In this document: piece after piece, positions 35,490-48,651 of the stretch | Layout: the number at the start of each line of letters is the position of its first letter | Numbering within the stretch: the stretch's first letter is position 1 | NCBI GenBank assembly: GCA_958299035.1 | Contig: CATQJL010000316.1 | Span: 14,044,347 to 14,108,346, forward strand | Source: Cylicocyclus nassatus | Lineage: Eukaryota; Nematoda; Chromadorea; Rhabditida; Strongylidae | DNA: 64,000 nt | Direction: 5' to 3' | Made by a program: the position numbers and the translations under genes | The notes under the pieces: generated by a model | What the model saw: only the letters and a program-made list of their open reading frames with translations | What the model was told of the DNA's origin: nothing | Database searches by the model: none

Positions 35490-35690
35490 GGTCGACTTTC
35501 TGGGTGGTGAGTGTCCGGCACAACCACCTTCACTTTTGCTGGGCCCGGCTCTCCCCATCGCACCTCTGCAAGTGAGCCTGCCAAGAATATCTGCGCAGCA
35601 ATGGGTGAAAGGACTGTCACCAAATAATCCACGACAGCCTGGTGATCCTAACGTTTTAGAACAGAAGATATAGTATGGCGTATTCAAGGA

Positions 35691-35960
35691 GAAAGGATAA
35701 AGGATTCGGTGTCTTCAACAGCCTTTGCGGGCATGCGCCGAACGCACGCTACTTCATAGTTAAAGAGGCGATTGTATGCGTGCAAGCCTTTACTTGCGGG
35801 GGCCAGCCGATTATAAAGTCAGTGTTTCTATCCTCTTAGATTACTCTGGTAATTAACCGTCTCCTTAGAGTAGAAGGCTTGGTTGGCTCAGAGGCGGGAT
35901 CGAACCGGCGTCCGACCTAGTCATAGCGGGGCCTCACACCACTACGCTACTCGTACCCGT
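35691..35960 (-). repeat. tRNA-derived SINE, copy B (uninterrupted)
   Basis: Read on the minus strand the head looks like a tRNA promoter: A box TAGCGTAGTGGTGTGAGGC (35931-35949) and B box GGTTCGATCCC (35896-35906). The body contains GGCATGCGCCGAACGCACGC and CTTGCGGGGGCCAGCCGATTA. This is the reference copy for the two interrupted ones at 24566 and 41530. Confidence 0.75.
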
Positions 35961-36952
35961 ATGGAGTATTAGGAGACAAATTATTTATTTTCTCAAACAA
36001 CGTAATCAAATTTACTCACCTTTGACAGATGTCGTTTGATAGAGCTTTTAACGCTCTATTCACGCATATGCGATCTACCTCAACTTTTCCCATTTTAAAT
36101 TGTGTGCCAAATCATGATTTCTAGCCTAAAAATCTGCGCCAAACATAGCACTTTTTCGAATAAACTGCCTTTTTATACGGAATAATGGAGGATTTTTGTA
36201 CATTCAAGCAATCATTAGAAAGAGCTTGATTGTACAAATATAGTAATAATATATATGTCTGCGGACTTGGGGGTACACCAGCACAAATTCGAGTGACGTT
36301 AAGTCTGGCTGATTTCTTCAATGTGCCGCTCGATGGATTGTGGGTGAGGTGCTGCACGGTGCTGTCAGGATAGCCTGCGAAAGTCATTCTATACAATAGC
36401 GTTCAAATTTCTGGTTGTTCATAGTTATTCAAAGAGAGACCTCAAAATGCTAAAAAATAAAGGTGCCTCACTACTTTTAAATCACCCTAATACATTAAAC
36501 GAAGGAATTGGATGGTTAGGCCTTGTAAACTTAGAAACGTCTCATTTTCAGGAGATTTCTGTAACGCAATCTCTGACATCTTGCAGGTTGTAGAGACTTC
36601 CGAGCCAAGGCTCAAGTAGAATCGGAAAGGATCATCTTTGTTTTGCAACAGCCTTTACCAGCGAGAAACTTTACGGCATGTACAGCGACTCAACCCTATA
36701 AATGAGCACGATTTAAACACAAGAGTTATAGCAAGCTTGCAGCACCACAGTCAACAGCTAACGATTCAGAACAATTCGTTAGGTGGATTTTATTATCAGA
36801 CTCAGAACCAGAAAGTATAGAATGAAATTGCTCAAGAAGGACCAGCCTGTTTATCACCACTGAAAACGTTTTAAGTGGAGCACTATTTCCAAAGAAAAGT
36901 TCAAGCAATATACTCGAACACGCTCGCAGTGCGATTCCAAGTAGGACATATA

Positions 36953-37626
36953 CAAAGTGTCCCAAAAGTAAGTACGCACTTTTCAGTCGTCAATATCTGT
37001 CTTTTCAATGGGTCTTTTTTTTGCCAGTAAGTACCATTCTGTAGAGGAGGCTTCAACTTAGATTTAAGGCATCGATCGAATCACCAATCTCTTTCCGTTA
37101 CTATAGGATTACGGTAAGAACTTCCAGCATGTGGAACCATTGTGAAACATGCCAGCTGACAAAATGCTCAAAAAATCTGCAAAATTGTGTACTAATGTTT
37201 TCGCGCACGCTGATTCCATTACACAACTTTTTATTAGTGTTTTCAGCTTTTTTGACGGTGTAATCACATTTCTTACAAATACTGGGAATTCGGTTATTAC
37301 GGTTCACCTGGGATAACTTTGGAAAGAAGTATCAGTAAAGTGTAAATTTCATATTCGAAACCAGCGGCTTCCATTACCATAATGTAAGAGTTTTTGGCTT
37401 GTTTGGTTTTGTTCCGAGGCAGATTATGGCTTCCATTGGCTTAAAATCCCTGTTGAAGTTCCTACAGTAATCCTGTAGTAATGAAAAGCGATCGGTGATT
37501 CGCTCGATACAGTAAATCTAAGTTAAAGCCGGCTCTACAAAACGATGCCTAAATGGCAGAAAAAGACATAATGGGAAAAGAGATATTAACGATTAAAAAG
37601 TGTGTACTTACTTTTGAGACAACTTG
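36953..37626. mobile_element. Mariner-type element with TA target duplication, degenerate
   Basis: The left end CAAAGTGTCCCAAAAGTAAG and right end CTTACTTTTGAGACAACTTG are inverted, each bordered by TA (36951-36952, 37627-37628). The following GTACGCACTTTT/AAAAAGTGTGTAC also match. The GTGTCCCAAAAGT-like terminus is typical of mariner elements. At 674 bp it is about half full length, and no open transposase frame remains. Confidence 0.65.
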
Positions 37627-37628
37627 TA

Positions 37629-40600
37629 CATCTCAAAGCTTCAATTTTACGTTTACGATGGAGCGTTGTAACTGGCAGAGAGGACGCCTTTAGGGAAACC
37701 TTTACGATGTGCTGCACATTATTGAAACTCGGTAAAGAGTGGTTATAATGCGGTGGCCTAATTTGCTTCTCGGCTCCTTTTCCCACATCCTCTTGGGATG
37801 GACCAGACTGCGCGGTCTGGCTCAACCTTTTCCATGCAACTCATTCTCAGGTTCAATAGCAAAGGCACACCCTCGTATGATTCCGATTTGAGGCGCCAAA
37901 TCAAGCTAGACCGAAACAAAACAAAACTTCTCTTGTTTGAATGATTATCGCTAAATAATTTATATAATAATTCAATTTTCTAAACCGATCCAGATGTGAT
38001 CAATCACTTGAAAAGGCCTAGTAAACAGTCCATGACGCTCGTCTGTATCGGGACAGGCTCGAATTCATCTATGAAAAGAACATGAGCCCGCATCCGCCTA
38101 TGTGAAAGCTAATAAGTGTGGCTAGCTCGCTATCAAATCAGTTTTGAGTTTTTCTACTACGTTGTCTCATACGGCTCTTCATATCTGAATTTTCACCGGC
38201 GCGAAGATCGAATCAAATACTACAGACGGGTTCATAAGTTCACATCAAGTTTTAAGTGGAAAAATCCCAATCTGCAAAAAAAGGAAGTCGTCGTAATTTG
38301 GTTCTAAACTCCAAATTTCCCGCTTGCTCACGCATATGCCTCCCATCAGATCACAGTGACTACATTTTTGTGATGGCCAGTAATCGAGAAAAAAAACGAT
38401 GCGCTTAATTTCAATTTTGGTTTTGCTTTTTTTCGCAATGTGTAAACGTAGCGTATTCACTAAGAAGCACTGCCACAAAGTTGGACCTTTGTAGGGCCAT
38501 AGTTCTTGAGAAATATCAATTTAAAGTTAAAGTGTGAAAAGACTTATGGGATAACCTAATGTAATGCTGCTGCTATAGGTAGGTTCGGTATGCCCCTTCT
38601 CCTTATCTTTGACAAATTTGAAATAACGGATATAAAATTATGACAATAGCTGTCATATGATTGGCAGCTCACGATAACAAGAATGACGGCAAGTCAACTG
38701 ACATCTTGTCAAGTCCCGCTGTTTCTCAGAGTAATCGATTACATTCCGTCGAAATTTATTGAGCAATTTCATTGAAACAACCTCCCGTTTTGCTGACTAC
38801 AGGCAGAATTATTTACCGTATAGCTGTTATCTCAACGTGGACATTATCAAATTCTGCAAAGTGACAAGTGATCACATAATTACAAAAACATGTTGTAGCG
38901 ATAAATAGAGCTACTTGTGTAATCAGAACATCATATTCCCCAAACTGCAACTACCCGGATCCAATCTTTCCCTTTTGAAAGTTTTGTGTTTTGCCACCCT
39001 CTATATTTCATGTAACCTTTCAGCAACAGGTACTTTTTGTGGCTAATAACATGACGCGACTTTGTGTTTTTACATTTTGGCTTATCTGTTATTTGCATAG
39101 GCTAATCGACTTCTTCTAGGAATCTGAAAAAGTTCTGTCACTTTTTGAGATTGCTACCCTATACCCACAGCGCTAGCAAGAGCCAGCCACTATTCGCAGA
39201 TGCCTCGCTGCTAGGTGATAGGCCAGCACACTAGTAGTTCTTTGATTCATACATATAGAAGAGTTACTGATATGATAGCTGATAGCATAACAGCGAGCGT
39301 GACATCTGTGCAATCAGTACGGCTGATCTGCTATAAAGCGATTAGACTCATCCATAATTTTAAGCGCTGGTAAACCTGTACTATGTTGTCATCCGTCTTT
39401 ATTTGCAACTACGAACGTGTGAAAATGAAAGTTGATGACATAGGCCTGTAAATGACTAGAGGATACGTCATATAGTTGAGTTTAGACTACAAAACAGCAA
39501 CTGCATTCTTCTACAGATTTCGAGAATGACAGGACTGATAAGCAGGCTGACATCATTGTCACGTATGCATTAATTGTATCTTGATTGCGGAAAGAACAAC
39601 GCCCAATCAGTCAGGAAATCTAAAAATTGAAATTGAAGCGATGTTTTGAGAAAAATTGATAGGCTACGTTAGAAAAGTGAGGGCAACCGCTTAGCTACGA
39701 TCCGTTACGGTATCGAGACTTTGCTCTAAGGCCCCGGACAAACTTTACGCGATTTGATCGTCGCGAAAGAAATGAATCGTAACTACACTTTTGAGTTGAA
39801 ACTATAGAATGTATCTTGAGCTCGTTCGCATTTTTGGTAGGTTTTTCTCGCTACTTTGTGCCGAGTTTGGAGTGCACACGTGCTTTTACTGTTAACTCAT
39901 CTATCAATTTTCTTACATCTTTATGAAAATAGAAGGATACGAATAATTTTCGCTTTCAGCGTTATTTTAGTGTTTTCTTTTTTCTGAAAATTACTGAAAC
40001 AGCGAACTAGTTTTGTAGTGATCTCGTTGTTCACGAGCTTCTTTTATTTTGTCAATTTCCTGACTAGTAAACCACTTTTGCTTACTTTTTTCTCTTCAGG
40101 ATCACTTTCTGTGCAAAATTAAATTAAATTATTCTCATTTCAAATGAAATGAGAAGTCGAACAATGTGTATATAGTTCACACCCTCGCCCATTTCTTGGA
40201 TTTGCCGCCAAATTTTATCAGGAATGTAAATTGATCCTTAAAATGGACATTTTTTTATTGCGATTTGAAATTCGAAGTCTTCGTACTTTTTAAAGCAATC
40301 TAGAAGATCTTTTCCACGACATTGCACTTTCTAAAATCGTTTTGCAATTTGGCCCTTCCGCAGGCGCATAGAATGGGTTTGAAAATGGCCTAATTTTACG
40401 TGTACAAGACGTACCCTTTTCTGTTTTCCAAGCAAACAGCTCGGCCGCACCACTGTGCCTTGTGAAACGATAGCTTCCTTATACAATTATTTTAGGTTGA
40501 GGGCAGCACGTGAGAGGGTTCTTTGGTAGCAAAGTCTTTTGGTGTGCTCAGGCTGGCCGACTTTGAAGAAGATTGAGGGGGGCGTCTCGTACTCGTAAAA

Positions 40601-41529
40601 CTATATGTAATTTTGTTTTCGCTAGACACAGCCACAGTCAAGACCGCGCAACATGTTAGAAACGTTCGTCGCAAAACTCGACTGGAAATTTCTAGAAAGA
40701 GAAAAAAGCATCAAAATGCACTTAAGCAGTGAAAAAGTGAACAAAAGCTCTTGAATGATTCTTGCCGAGCTCACTGAAAACCTAATGTCATGTTGCAAGA
40801 GTAACCTTTGATTAGGCCGCCGAAGTGTAAATACAAAAATCCATGAGGTGCACTATTCGATAGACAAAGCAAGATTACAGGAAGGCCACGGACATACGAA
40901 GTTCCTAACTTATAGTTCAAAGCAAAGTTCTGGATTGTTTGCCAACTCAATCAAAAATCGAAGCTTACAAAACTGGATTACAAACTTACCACTTGATAGT
41001 GAATGGTAGACAATACAAGAACTATGTGCGCACTTACAGTATTTATTGGCTGATGCTCAGACCATTGGAGAAGTTTTAAGCCTTGTTTTAAGAAATGTTG
41101 AGGTCTGAGGAAGTGTGCAGGGGCCTACCTCATGTTAATGTACAAAAGAGTGAACTGCGGTTTCAAATAGAAGAGTCTTGTAGGCATCACTGCACACAAC
41201 AATCATAGCTCCTCGTCGATTTTCAGAATCTTCTTCAGCTTCAGGCATACATAACGAGACTTTGAGTACATCGAAAATTGTATAATGTTTTTTTCAAAGA
41301 AGAAGACACATCAAATTTTATTTTTCATGCTGTAGGTTGCTAACCAAAATAAGTTGAAATTCCATACCTTATTTAGTAATTTGCTCGTGCAGTAATGAAT
41401 TCCAAACGCTCTCTCCCTTCGAGCTCTTGATTCACTTGATCATTCAGGATTGGCAACTGCTTGTTCTTACTGTTCATGTTAGATTTACGTGCATGAAGAC
41501 GTAAGGTTGAATCATAATGCAAGTAATAG
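37629..41529. other. No supported gene in about 3.9 kb
   Basis: ORFs here are all under 80 codons, with biased composition, no domain and no consistent splicing. I see no long inverted repeat. A small palindrome CTCATTTCAAATGAAATGAG lies at 40134-40153. Confidence 0.5.
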
Positions 41530-42602
41530 AGAATAAAGGATACTGCGTTCTTATCCTCTGGGGGCATGCGTAGAACGTATACTACCTCATGTTTGAGGAA
41601 GCTATATGCGTGCAAACTTTTTATTAGGCTGGAAACTAAGTTTTGCAACTGGTTTCATAACTTCACTCTCTTTGGATATGGCGCACTCAAACTTTGGTAT
41701 TATGTAGAATGCAATGTGAGCTACAAGTGAGCACAAATTGTTCAAATTTTGAACACGAAATAGAAAAGTTTTAGGCGTTTTTCGAAAACTAGTGAAATTT
41801 GAGAATTTTTGGGTTTCAAGCTAAAATGAAGCCTTTGGCAGCCTAGACCTACGCAGTAATCCGGATTCGTTTGCAAATTATTGCTGGAGGTTGACTCCTT
41901 TGGCCTAGTAAGAAAGAAAAAGAATTTAGGGCATGTCGAGATTTGGCGTCCTCATAAAGTCGAACGAGTCGATGTACGCAAGAGCTGCTGGGGACGGCCG
42001 TCAATGACTTAAGAGTTCGAAGCTCAAATTCCGCCGAGACTTTACATAGTAAGGTTATTTGACCTGCCAAACGCGAATATCACACTCATTTGTTGAATCA
42101 ACGTCTTTTCCTTGTTTAGGGTAAGACCCCATATCGTACACCTACAGTAATCCTACAAAAAAAGCGCTTATCACGCAATTTCACTGTCGTTTTGGTGATC
42201 AGCATGCCGGATAACATCCCTATGCTAAGTTTCAGCCTCCTTCAAACTTTGAATTTTTCCCCTTCATACCATGCACCTACCGTAACCCTCACTGCGACGT
42301 CAGAATTTGGTAGGACAGCAGCTGCTCTTGTAGCTTACGTAATTACCAACGCCAAAATTTGAGTGCGCCATGTTGATTGAGAGGGAAGTTATGAGACCAG
42401 TTGCAAAACTTATTTTCCAACCCAATAAATGATTTGCGAAGCCCTCCCGACTATCAAGTCAGTGCTTTTTTTATGCTCTCAGGATTATTCCGGTACCAAT
42501 GTACCGTCCCTGGAACGGGAAGGCTTCGTTAGTCCAGGGGCGAGATAGAACCTTTGTCCGACTTGGTCATAGCGGCATCTCATTTCATTACGCTTGTTCC
42601 CT
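41530..42602 (-). repeat. tRNA-derived SINE, copy C, split by a mariner-type element
   Basis: Left part 41530-41633 has AATAAAGGATACTGCG, GGGGCATGCGTAGAACG and GCTATATGCGTGCAAAC. The right part 42426-42602 continues with CTATCAAGTCAGTGC, GGGAAGGCTTCGTTAGTCC, GGGGCGAGATAGAACC (B-box side) and TCATAGCGGCATCTCATTTC. The two halves together follow the order of copy B. Confidence 0.7.
41634..42425. mobile_element. Mariner-type MITE of about 790 bp nested in a SINE
   Basis: The left end TTAGGCTGGAAACTAAG and the right end in reverse TTGGGTTGGAAAATAAG are inverted. Both continue with TTTTGCAACTGG, CATAACTTC and GGCGCACTCAAA for about 100 bp. TA borders both sides (41632-41633, 42426-42427). TTAGGTTGG is a common mariner terminus. 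No intact transposase ORF. Confidence 0.8.
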
Positions 42603-45298
42603 CATAATGCAAGTTCGTTTCCGAAAGCCGGCATCTGATCTCTTTTATATGCTTTCACCGTATACTGTTCTTCAATCCTAAATTGAATATCCTCAAAGTC
42701 TACTGGAACTCGGAAATTCTCCCTTATACTTTCCTTGCTCTAAAAAGATAAATATTGTTACTTTTTTGACACTTTCGATAGAGTTTTTCGCAATATATCT
42801 TGAATTTCAAACTTAGTTGCACTGCTCAATCGACTATCGGTTATACATTGAGTAGTATGTTCACTCTGGTACATTTAATAGTAGATTATACTCTCTCAAA
42901 CTGTAGGGTGAAAAGTAAGGGAGCCACGTGCTTGCAAAATATTTTTTGAAGCAACGTAGAACTATCGTCGCATCTGGGAAACAGAGACGTCTTAATTTGC
43001 TGAAAGAATGGTCTTTTGCACATGCAAATGGACTTTAACAGCTTGCTCAACGCGTCAAAATTGCTACGCTGCGGATGGCCGTCCAACACTGCAGTAAAAA
43101 ATCGAGTAAATCGCTACTCGTTGTGTTTCTAGAGCACATGTAAGGAATAGGATCGCTTTGATGTCATAATCCTCACTAAGTATAGTTTTTTTAACATAGG
43201 GCCCACTGACTGCGACGCAGTGCGAATTGGAATGAAGACATACTCGAAATTCTGTTAGCGCTGAGAAACTTTACTGCGCAATGTTCAGATCTCAGATATA
43301 GGAACTGTTATAAGCGAAAAGCATAAAAGTCATTATGATAGAAGTTTGTGGAAGAAGACATGTCAAGTAATGTAACGCCCATAATTCCCGGTTACAATGT
43401 GAAAGCTTCCAGTGAAATTTTTGGCTATTTTGGGCTGAATATATTTCTCCGTGACTACGTTTAAATGTGTTTTAGCTTTCCGTATCCAAAGCTCTGCCAT
43501 TTGCGATAATTTTATTGGATTAAGTACTATCGTTTTACTGTAGAATTCAACTTTAAGAAAACTTGCACTAATTACGAATTATCTAACAGTAAGAAAAAGA
43601 AACTTCATCACCCTTCGAGCTGGAAATTTTTCTTCCTTATATCGCACATGGAGTAATCTTCTACATTACAATTTATCCCTCCCCCCCTCCAATTTTTTTG
43701 AAGCTACTTACATGAGTTAATTAGAGGTGACTTGTTTCTACTTTTAGTTGTTACAAAATAATTTTCAAAACTTTTGAAAATTTATTCAAGCCTTATAAAA
43801 AATTGTTTCGGGGATGAGCACTGAGGCCCTTATGCAGGTACGTCCCCGTTGCGGAGGGGAGGTGAGCCGAGAAGAAAACGCGTCGTATTTCTGCACATAT
43901 TTGTGCTCTTCTTTGTCTATTAGGCCTATGAGTTATTGAACCCTCATATCTGAGCATGGAGGATGACAAGACATTGGCCCGTAGTAAGCCTCCGTCATTC
44001 CTATTCGACTGAGGCGAAGCTAAGCTGACGTTACGGCGCCTTAGCGCACTGCCAGCGGAACGACTGATCTAGAGCAGGTTGCTTTCTGGAGGTTCGCAGT
44101 TTCAAGGCTGAAACAATTTTTGCCATTTCTGCATTATTAGTCAAGTGGATAAGACTAATGCGTTTCAAACAGCAGGACCATGGTTCGAGTTAGCTGTTAG
44201 CGGCTGTTAACGGTACGTTTTTTGCTACTTAGCCGGGCGATCTTTGATAGGGCCGGTATTGAGAAAATCGATGATAGCCGCTATCAGGGATGTCATTTAG
44301 CAAACAAAAACAAATACACAATATTCTGGCATTTTACGAGGATTTTATACACTTGGCGAAAAATGACAGAAAGGTAAATTCAACTTCTCGTTGTCTGAAG
44401 CGGTTCTTTGAGAAAAACAAGCAACAACTGAAGAAAAATGCGAAAAAACTTCTTTTCCGATTTCTTCGCGCAATCAGCTGTTCGTCGATCCTCACTCACT
44501 TGGGCCCCCGAAATTGTGCAGTTCTTGGAGTTTTGCACTGCAAAAGAACGTCAACTGCGGTGTCTCATAAGTTACTCGCGAACAACTTACGAGAATTTTT
44601 TTGGGTCTCTTTTTAGCACAGTATTTGCGCTATGTCAACGCCCGGCTCATCTCCGATGACTCGATCGGGAGCTGACCTCCTGCCGGGCTTGATCTGAACC
44701 TCACCTGTCAGGTGACGTTGCATACGAAAAGTGGGCGGCCCTCTTCACTTGAGGGAGCTCATATCTAGACCTCAGGAGAGATCATCTCCCCTGACGCTTT
44801 ACTACGTGCCATTGTCACACATGCTAAGGCCTAAAGCACTTCCCGCAATCCCACGAAATCGTACATCCACGCAATTAGGCCGATCTGCCAGGTGTCTACA
44901 GATTAATCATGCATGGGTCTCAGATGCATGGGCGCGTATATTTCGTAAGTTGTAGCAAACACCAAGTCTGGGGCAAGCGAAGTGCGTTTACGGCCAACTA
45001 TAAAAAGTCGTTGCAGTGCCATATCGCGCTGTGACTAAAATCGCGTGAGGTATAGGGCTTATCAAACGCAGTGTCGCTTGCGTGAGCATCTCCACCCGCG
45101 CACTCGACTCTGCGTCTCTTCCGCGTACATGCTCTCTAACCATTCCCTATCCATTGGGGTTCCGCCCTTTCTCACGCTCGTCCTGGGAAAGTGCTCAGAA
45201 AGCATGTCCCGCTGAAGAGACGCAGAGTCCAGCGCGAAAATGAAGATGCTGGTGCAAACGACACTTGATTTGATAAGCCTTATTTGCCTTAGGCTTAA
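42603..45298. other. No intact gene; tRNA-like fragment and unrecognised ORFs
   Basis: A tRNA-like segment at 44133-44195 (AGTCAAGTGGATAAGAC, CAAACAGC, GGTTCGAGT) resembles A and B boxes but lacks a closed acceptor stem, so it is probably SINE-derived. The 108-codon ORF at 44290-44616 (Lys/Phe/Leu-rich) overlaps another frame and shows no domain. I do not call it a gene. Confidence 0.4.
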
Positions 45299-45623
45299 AG
45301 GCACCGTCCACCCAAAATCTCGAATTCAAGTTTTTGTCGCCTTCAGGCCTTCTAAAAGCCCTGATTCCGAATATGGAGTCGAAAATCCGCGAAACTCCAA
45401 AAATTCCTGTTTCGAGAACCCTCTGCAACGAGCGCAGGCGAGATAAAGCATGCAGGTGGGCGGGGCAACCGGGGTCGCCCCGCCCACTTTGCTACTTCCG
45501 GAGCGGAATTCTCGCTCCAGAAGCAGTCTTTTGCGGCGAAGCTTGGAGGTTTGTCTAGTATGGGGACCCACACTAGTATGCCATCATAATCTCGCCAACC
45601 TCCATTTTGGGTGGACGGTGCCT
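45299..45623. mobile_element. TTAA-flanked MITE, family B copy 1
   Basis: Ends AGGCACCGTCCACCCAAAAT and ATTTTGGGTGGACGGTGCCT form a 20-bp perfect inverted repeat, with TTAA at 45295-45298 and 45624-45627. A GC-rich centre (GTGGGCGGGGCAACCGGGGT near 45456) is partly self-complementary. Many short overlapping ORFs on both strands result from this structure and are not genes. Confidence 0.85.
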
Positions 45624-48093
45624 TTAAGACTTTCATGTCTTATGTTACACACCTAACAGTGAATAAATAGATTTTCGGTAACCCTCTCATCGTGTTGGGG
45701 AGATAAGGGAGATAAGGGAATGATGAATTAAGGGATGCAAAGGTGAAATTCCCCAGAGAATTACACAAAACAGTGACAAACTCGTACATGGCAATGTCCT
45801 GGCTTCACTGTGCTTAGGTATCAGGTTGTGAGAATTCCCACAAGAAAGATAGCCAAAAATCTAGTTATTTTTTAGCACAATACATGACGCGTCCCCTTGA
45901 TCACCTCTTTTTCCACCTGGGCATACGTACCTACAGGAGGAGTGGTTGAAGCCAATATTGGCATGAAAATCTAACATTTCACTTGTAGATCACCTCTCAT
46001 TTCAACATTCAAGTTCACTAAAAAACATGATTTTCTCGCTTTGTTGCATTTCACGATTTTTAGCCACGGCGACCAACCAATCGTATGTAAGTTTTACTTT
46101 ACATACGTTTCAAAGGTATGCACGAACGTCGACTCTCTGCCGGAATCGAAAATTTTGAGCAACGGAATCATTCTTTTTTCTTCTTTTTTTGAAGGAACAA
46201 AAATCGTGCATCCGTATCAACTAAAAATCTCTCAATGTATGGAGTACACGTAACGCAGTCTTGTGTAGAAAAAATATGTACTATAAGTAGTATGTAGTAC
46301 GGTAAACCTCTCGTCTACCAACCTTTGAAAATCAAATAGACAAAAGATAACCAATTACTGATAACATTTCTCTGATTATATGACATCATACATTCAAAGT
46401 CAAAGTTCATCTGTGTCCTGTTGGTTTTGCCGAAATCAGCAAGCTGGGCCTCAAATACCTCTCATCACTTTTCGTCACAACGCGCAATCGATGGATCAAA
46501 ATTACTACAAAAGTCTTAAGTTCGCACACGTCTTAAAGCAGTCTTCATCCGTTTCGTGTACATGTCACATTTTCTGTTATCATCCTCTTAACTATTTACT
46601 ATTCTCTAAATAATATCTGACTTATCTGACATAGCCATACCACTCTGATACATCAAATTCTCTGATTATCTGAGACACATAATCCAGTATCTGTATTTTG
46701 GGAAGATAAAATAGGCTTGACTTTCTTTGCAAAACTCATTTCTTATTGATAAGCACCTGCATAATGGATGCCTGGAGAAAAAAATAGAAAGGTATTTAGA
46801 TTATTGAGAAATGCATCAAATCATGTTGCGAGACTTTTTTGTTTCGTATAAAAATTTTTGTGAAAGCAGTGGCACAAGTGACCTCTCAAATTTTTGAAAT
46901 AGAAACCATCTTCTCATACATCTAGGTCAAAGTCTTGCCTCAGACATTCACATATGTACATGATCACATTATTCCTGTATTGTTGAGCCTCAAAGACTTG
47001 ATCAATTCAAATTTTGTCAAGCTATTCTTCAATATCGTTATCTGTTTCTACAATTACTTGCAACAGATTTACATCTAAACTTTGCGCCAAAACGTACTTC
47101 CTCAAACCTCTAGTGTTTTATGATAGTAAAGTTTCAAAAATTTTTTGCAGTTGCGTTTAGATATTGTTAATGCACTATATATCCATCTGACACTTTTTTA
47201 TCACTCTTCTAGTTCATATGTGACCAAGCAAACACTATAATTGATTATAACTTCCATTTTAACTTCTAACTATTACTAAAATATCTTGATTGCTTCTAGC
47301 AATTGTTCAAGAATGTATTTTTCTTCAAACTTACTGCCATGCGAGTTTAGCCAGGAGAGTCTATAAATAATGGCTTAAGTTCTACTTTTAGTACCTCGCT
47401 GCTGCTTGTTTCGCCGTTTAGATGATGGAACCTTGGCACACCTCTCTACTCTGAGCATGTCTAGTCTGTTCATTGATAACAGGGTGACGTTATTATTGTA
47501 ACAATCTTCAATATGAGATTGTTTAATCCGAATTGCGGTCATTATTGACCAAAACCGGTTAAACTCATGTCGCTACGTAGGGCAACAGAAATCTTTAGTA
47601 AAACTTGTTAAACATGTAGATGACATATCATATTTTTTGTTACGTGGCAGGAGGTTGACAATGCGCTCCGTGAAGCTGGGACAAATATGGTGCAACAAAG
47701 GAAGCATTATTGTTCTTTGAAAAAAAAAGGGTCCGGATAACGAGAAAGTACCGAAATCTGTACTAGGAAAAATAGAGAAAATGGGAAAAAAAGTAGGAAA
47801 AATGTACTTAGTGTGTCTTTCGATATGTAACATTAGTCATGACATTTGCGTTTGAACGCTAATCTCAAGACTGTATTCGATATTTGTGAGGCATTCTTCA
47901 GATACACAAACCTACAAGTAATGTGTGTCCTTGTCTAGCGTGTTCGATTGCTGTACACAGATGCCGGCTTAATCTCTGTCAAAACAGCATACTTTTGCAT
48001 TTCACACGCGCTATTTCTTCTAGGAAAAGTTGTGGGTAACGATCACAGTCTTGAATCAGCCTTCCAACATGAGCATTCTGATGTAAAACATAT
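45624..48093. other. No supported gene in about 2.5 kb
   Basis: AT-rich sequence with only short frames. The segment 47817-47900 resembles 31105-31190 and marks an old dispersed repeat. Confidence 0.5.
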
Positions 48094-48566
48094 TTAAAGG
48101 CCACACTCACCAATTCTCCTTCTCTTTTCAAGACGGCGTCCTAGCAGACTGGGGAGCACCTTGCTCTGGCTGTAATGTAACAGCAGACCCCCGAAGTAAG
48201 AGATGACATAAGCTTGTAGCGCGAAAGGGGGCCTACGAAGTCTACAAATCTTTCCCCCCCCCCTTCCGCCAGTGGCCCGGAACTTACGGTAGGCTCGAGC
48301 GAGTACGAAATGCATGCAAGGTAGACATGCAGAGTCGTTGCGAGACCCCGCGCGTATGACTGTGTGCGCTATAGTGCTCTGGCCTTGCAGTTCGAAATCG
48401 CGCGGACGGCATCGAGCCTACCATGAGATCCGGGCCACTTTTAGTTCAAATTTCAGGGTTGATAGACCCACTTTTTCGCTCCAAACTTCAGCCTTTGCTT
48501 AGGTAGAGAATTTTTCAACTCGCAACAAAAACCCAGCATCCATTTTTTTGCCGGGACGCTGCCTTC
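48094..48566. repeat. Probable MITE ending in AAAGGCC/GGCAGCG termini
   Basis: Left end TTTAAAGGCCACACTC, right end in reverse TTTGAAGGCAGCGTCCCGG: only the first bases agree. Inner blocks are inverted (AGTGGCCCGGAACTTACGG at 48272 and CCATGAGATCCGGGCCACTT at 48420). A run of ten C is at 48254. Boundaries are uncertain. Confidence 0.45.
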
Positions 48567-48651
48567 AAATAGCGCGTCCTACAAAGTGGTGTTTGAAGAA
48601 AGTGGAAGCTTTTTATATAAAATACATATCCGAAGTCAAACGTTTAATATA

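Larger units (their letters stand above)
32763..36490 (-). mobile_element. Large TA-flanked element F, same family as E in reverse, with internal insertions
   Basis: The ends TAAGGGTGATCC and, in reverse, TTAGGGTGATTTAA are inverted and bordered by TA. Positions 32763-33010 match the reverse of 29500-29709 (ATGGGCACTGTCACATAGCG versus ATGGGCACTGTCACATGGCG). Positions 36290-36490 match the reverse of 28477-28660. Between them sit a foldback element (33940-35080), a C tract, a segment (35490-35680) matching 29400-29520 and a SINE (35691-35960). The shared ends suggest one element progressively invaded by others. Confidence 0.6.

Noticed and set aside
44133..44195. tRNA gene
   Set aside because: A- and B-box-like words are present, but no seven-base acceptor stem closes; treated as a SINE fragment.
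45062..45656. Several overlapping ORFs on both strands
   Set aside because: They arise from the GC-rich, self-complementary centre and inverted ends of a MITE.
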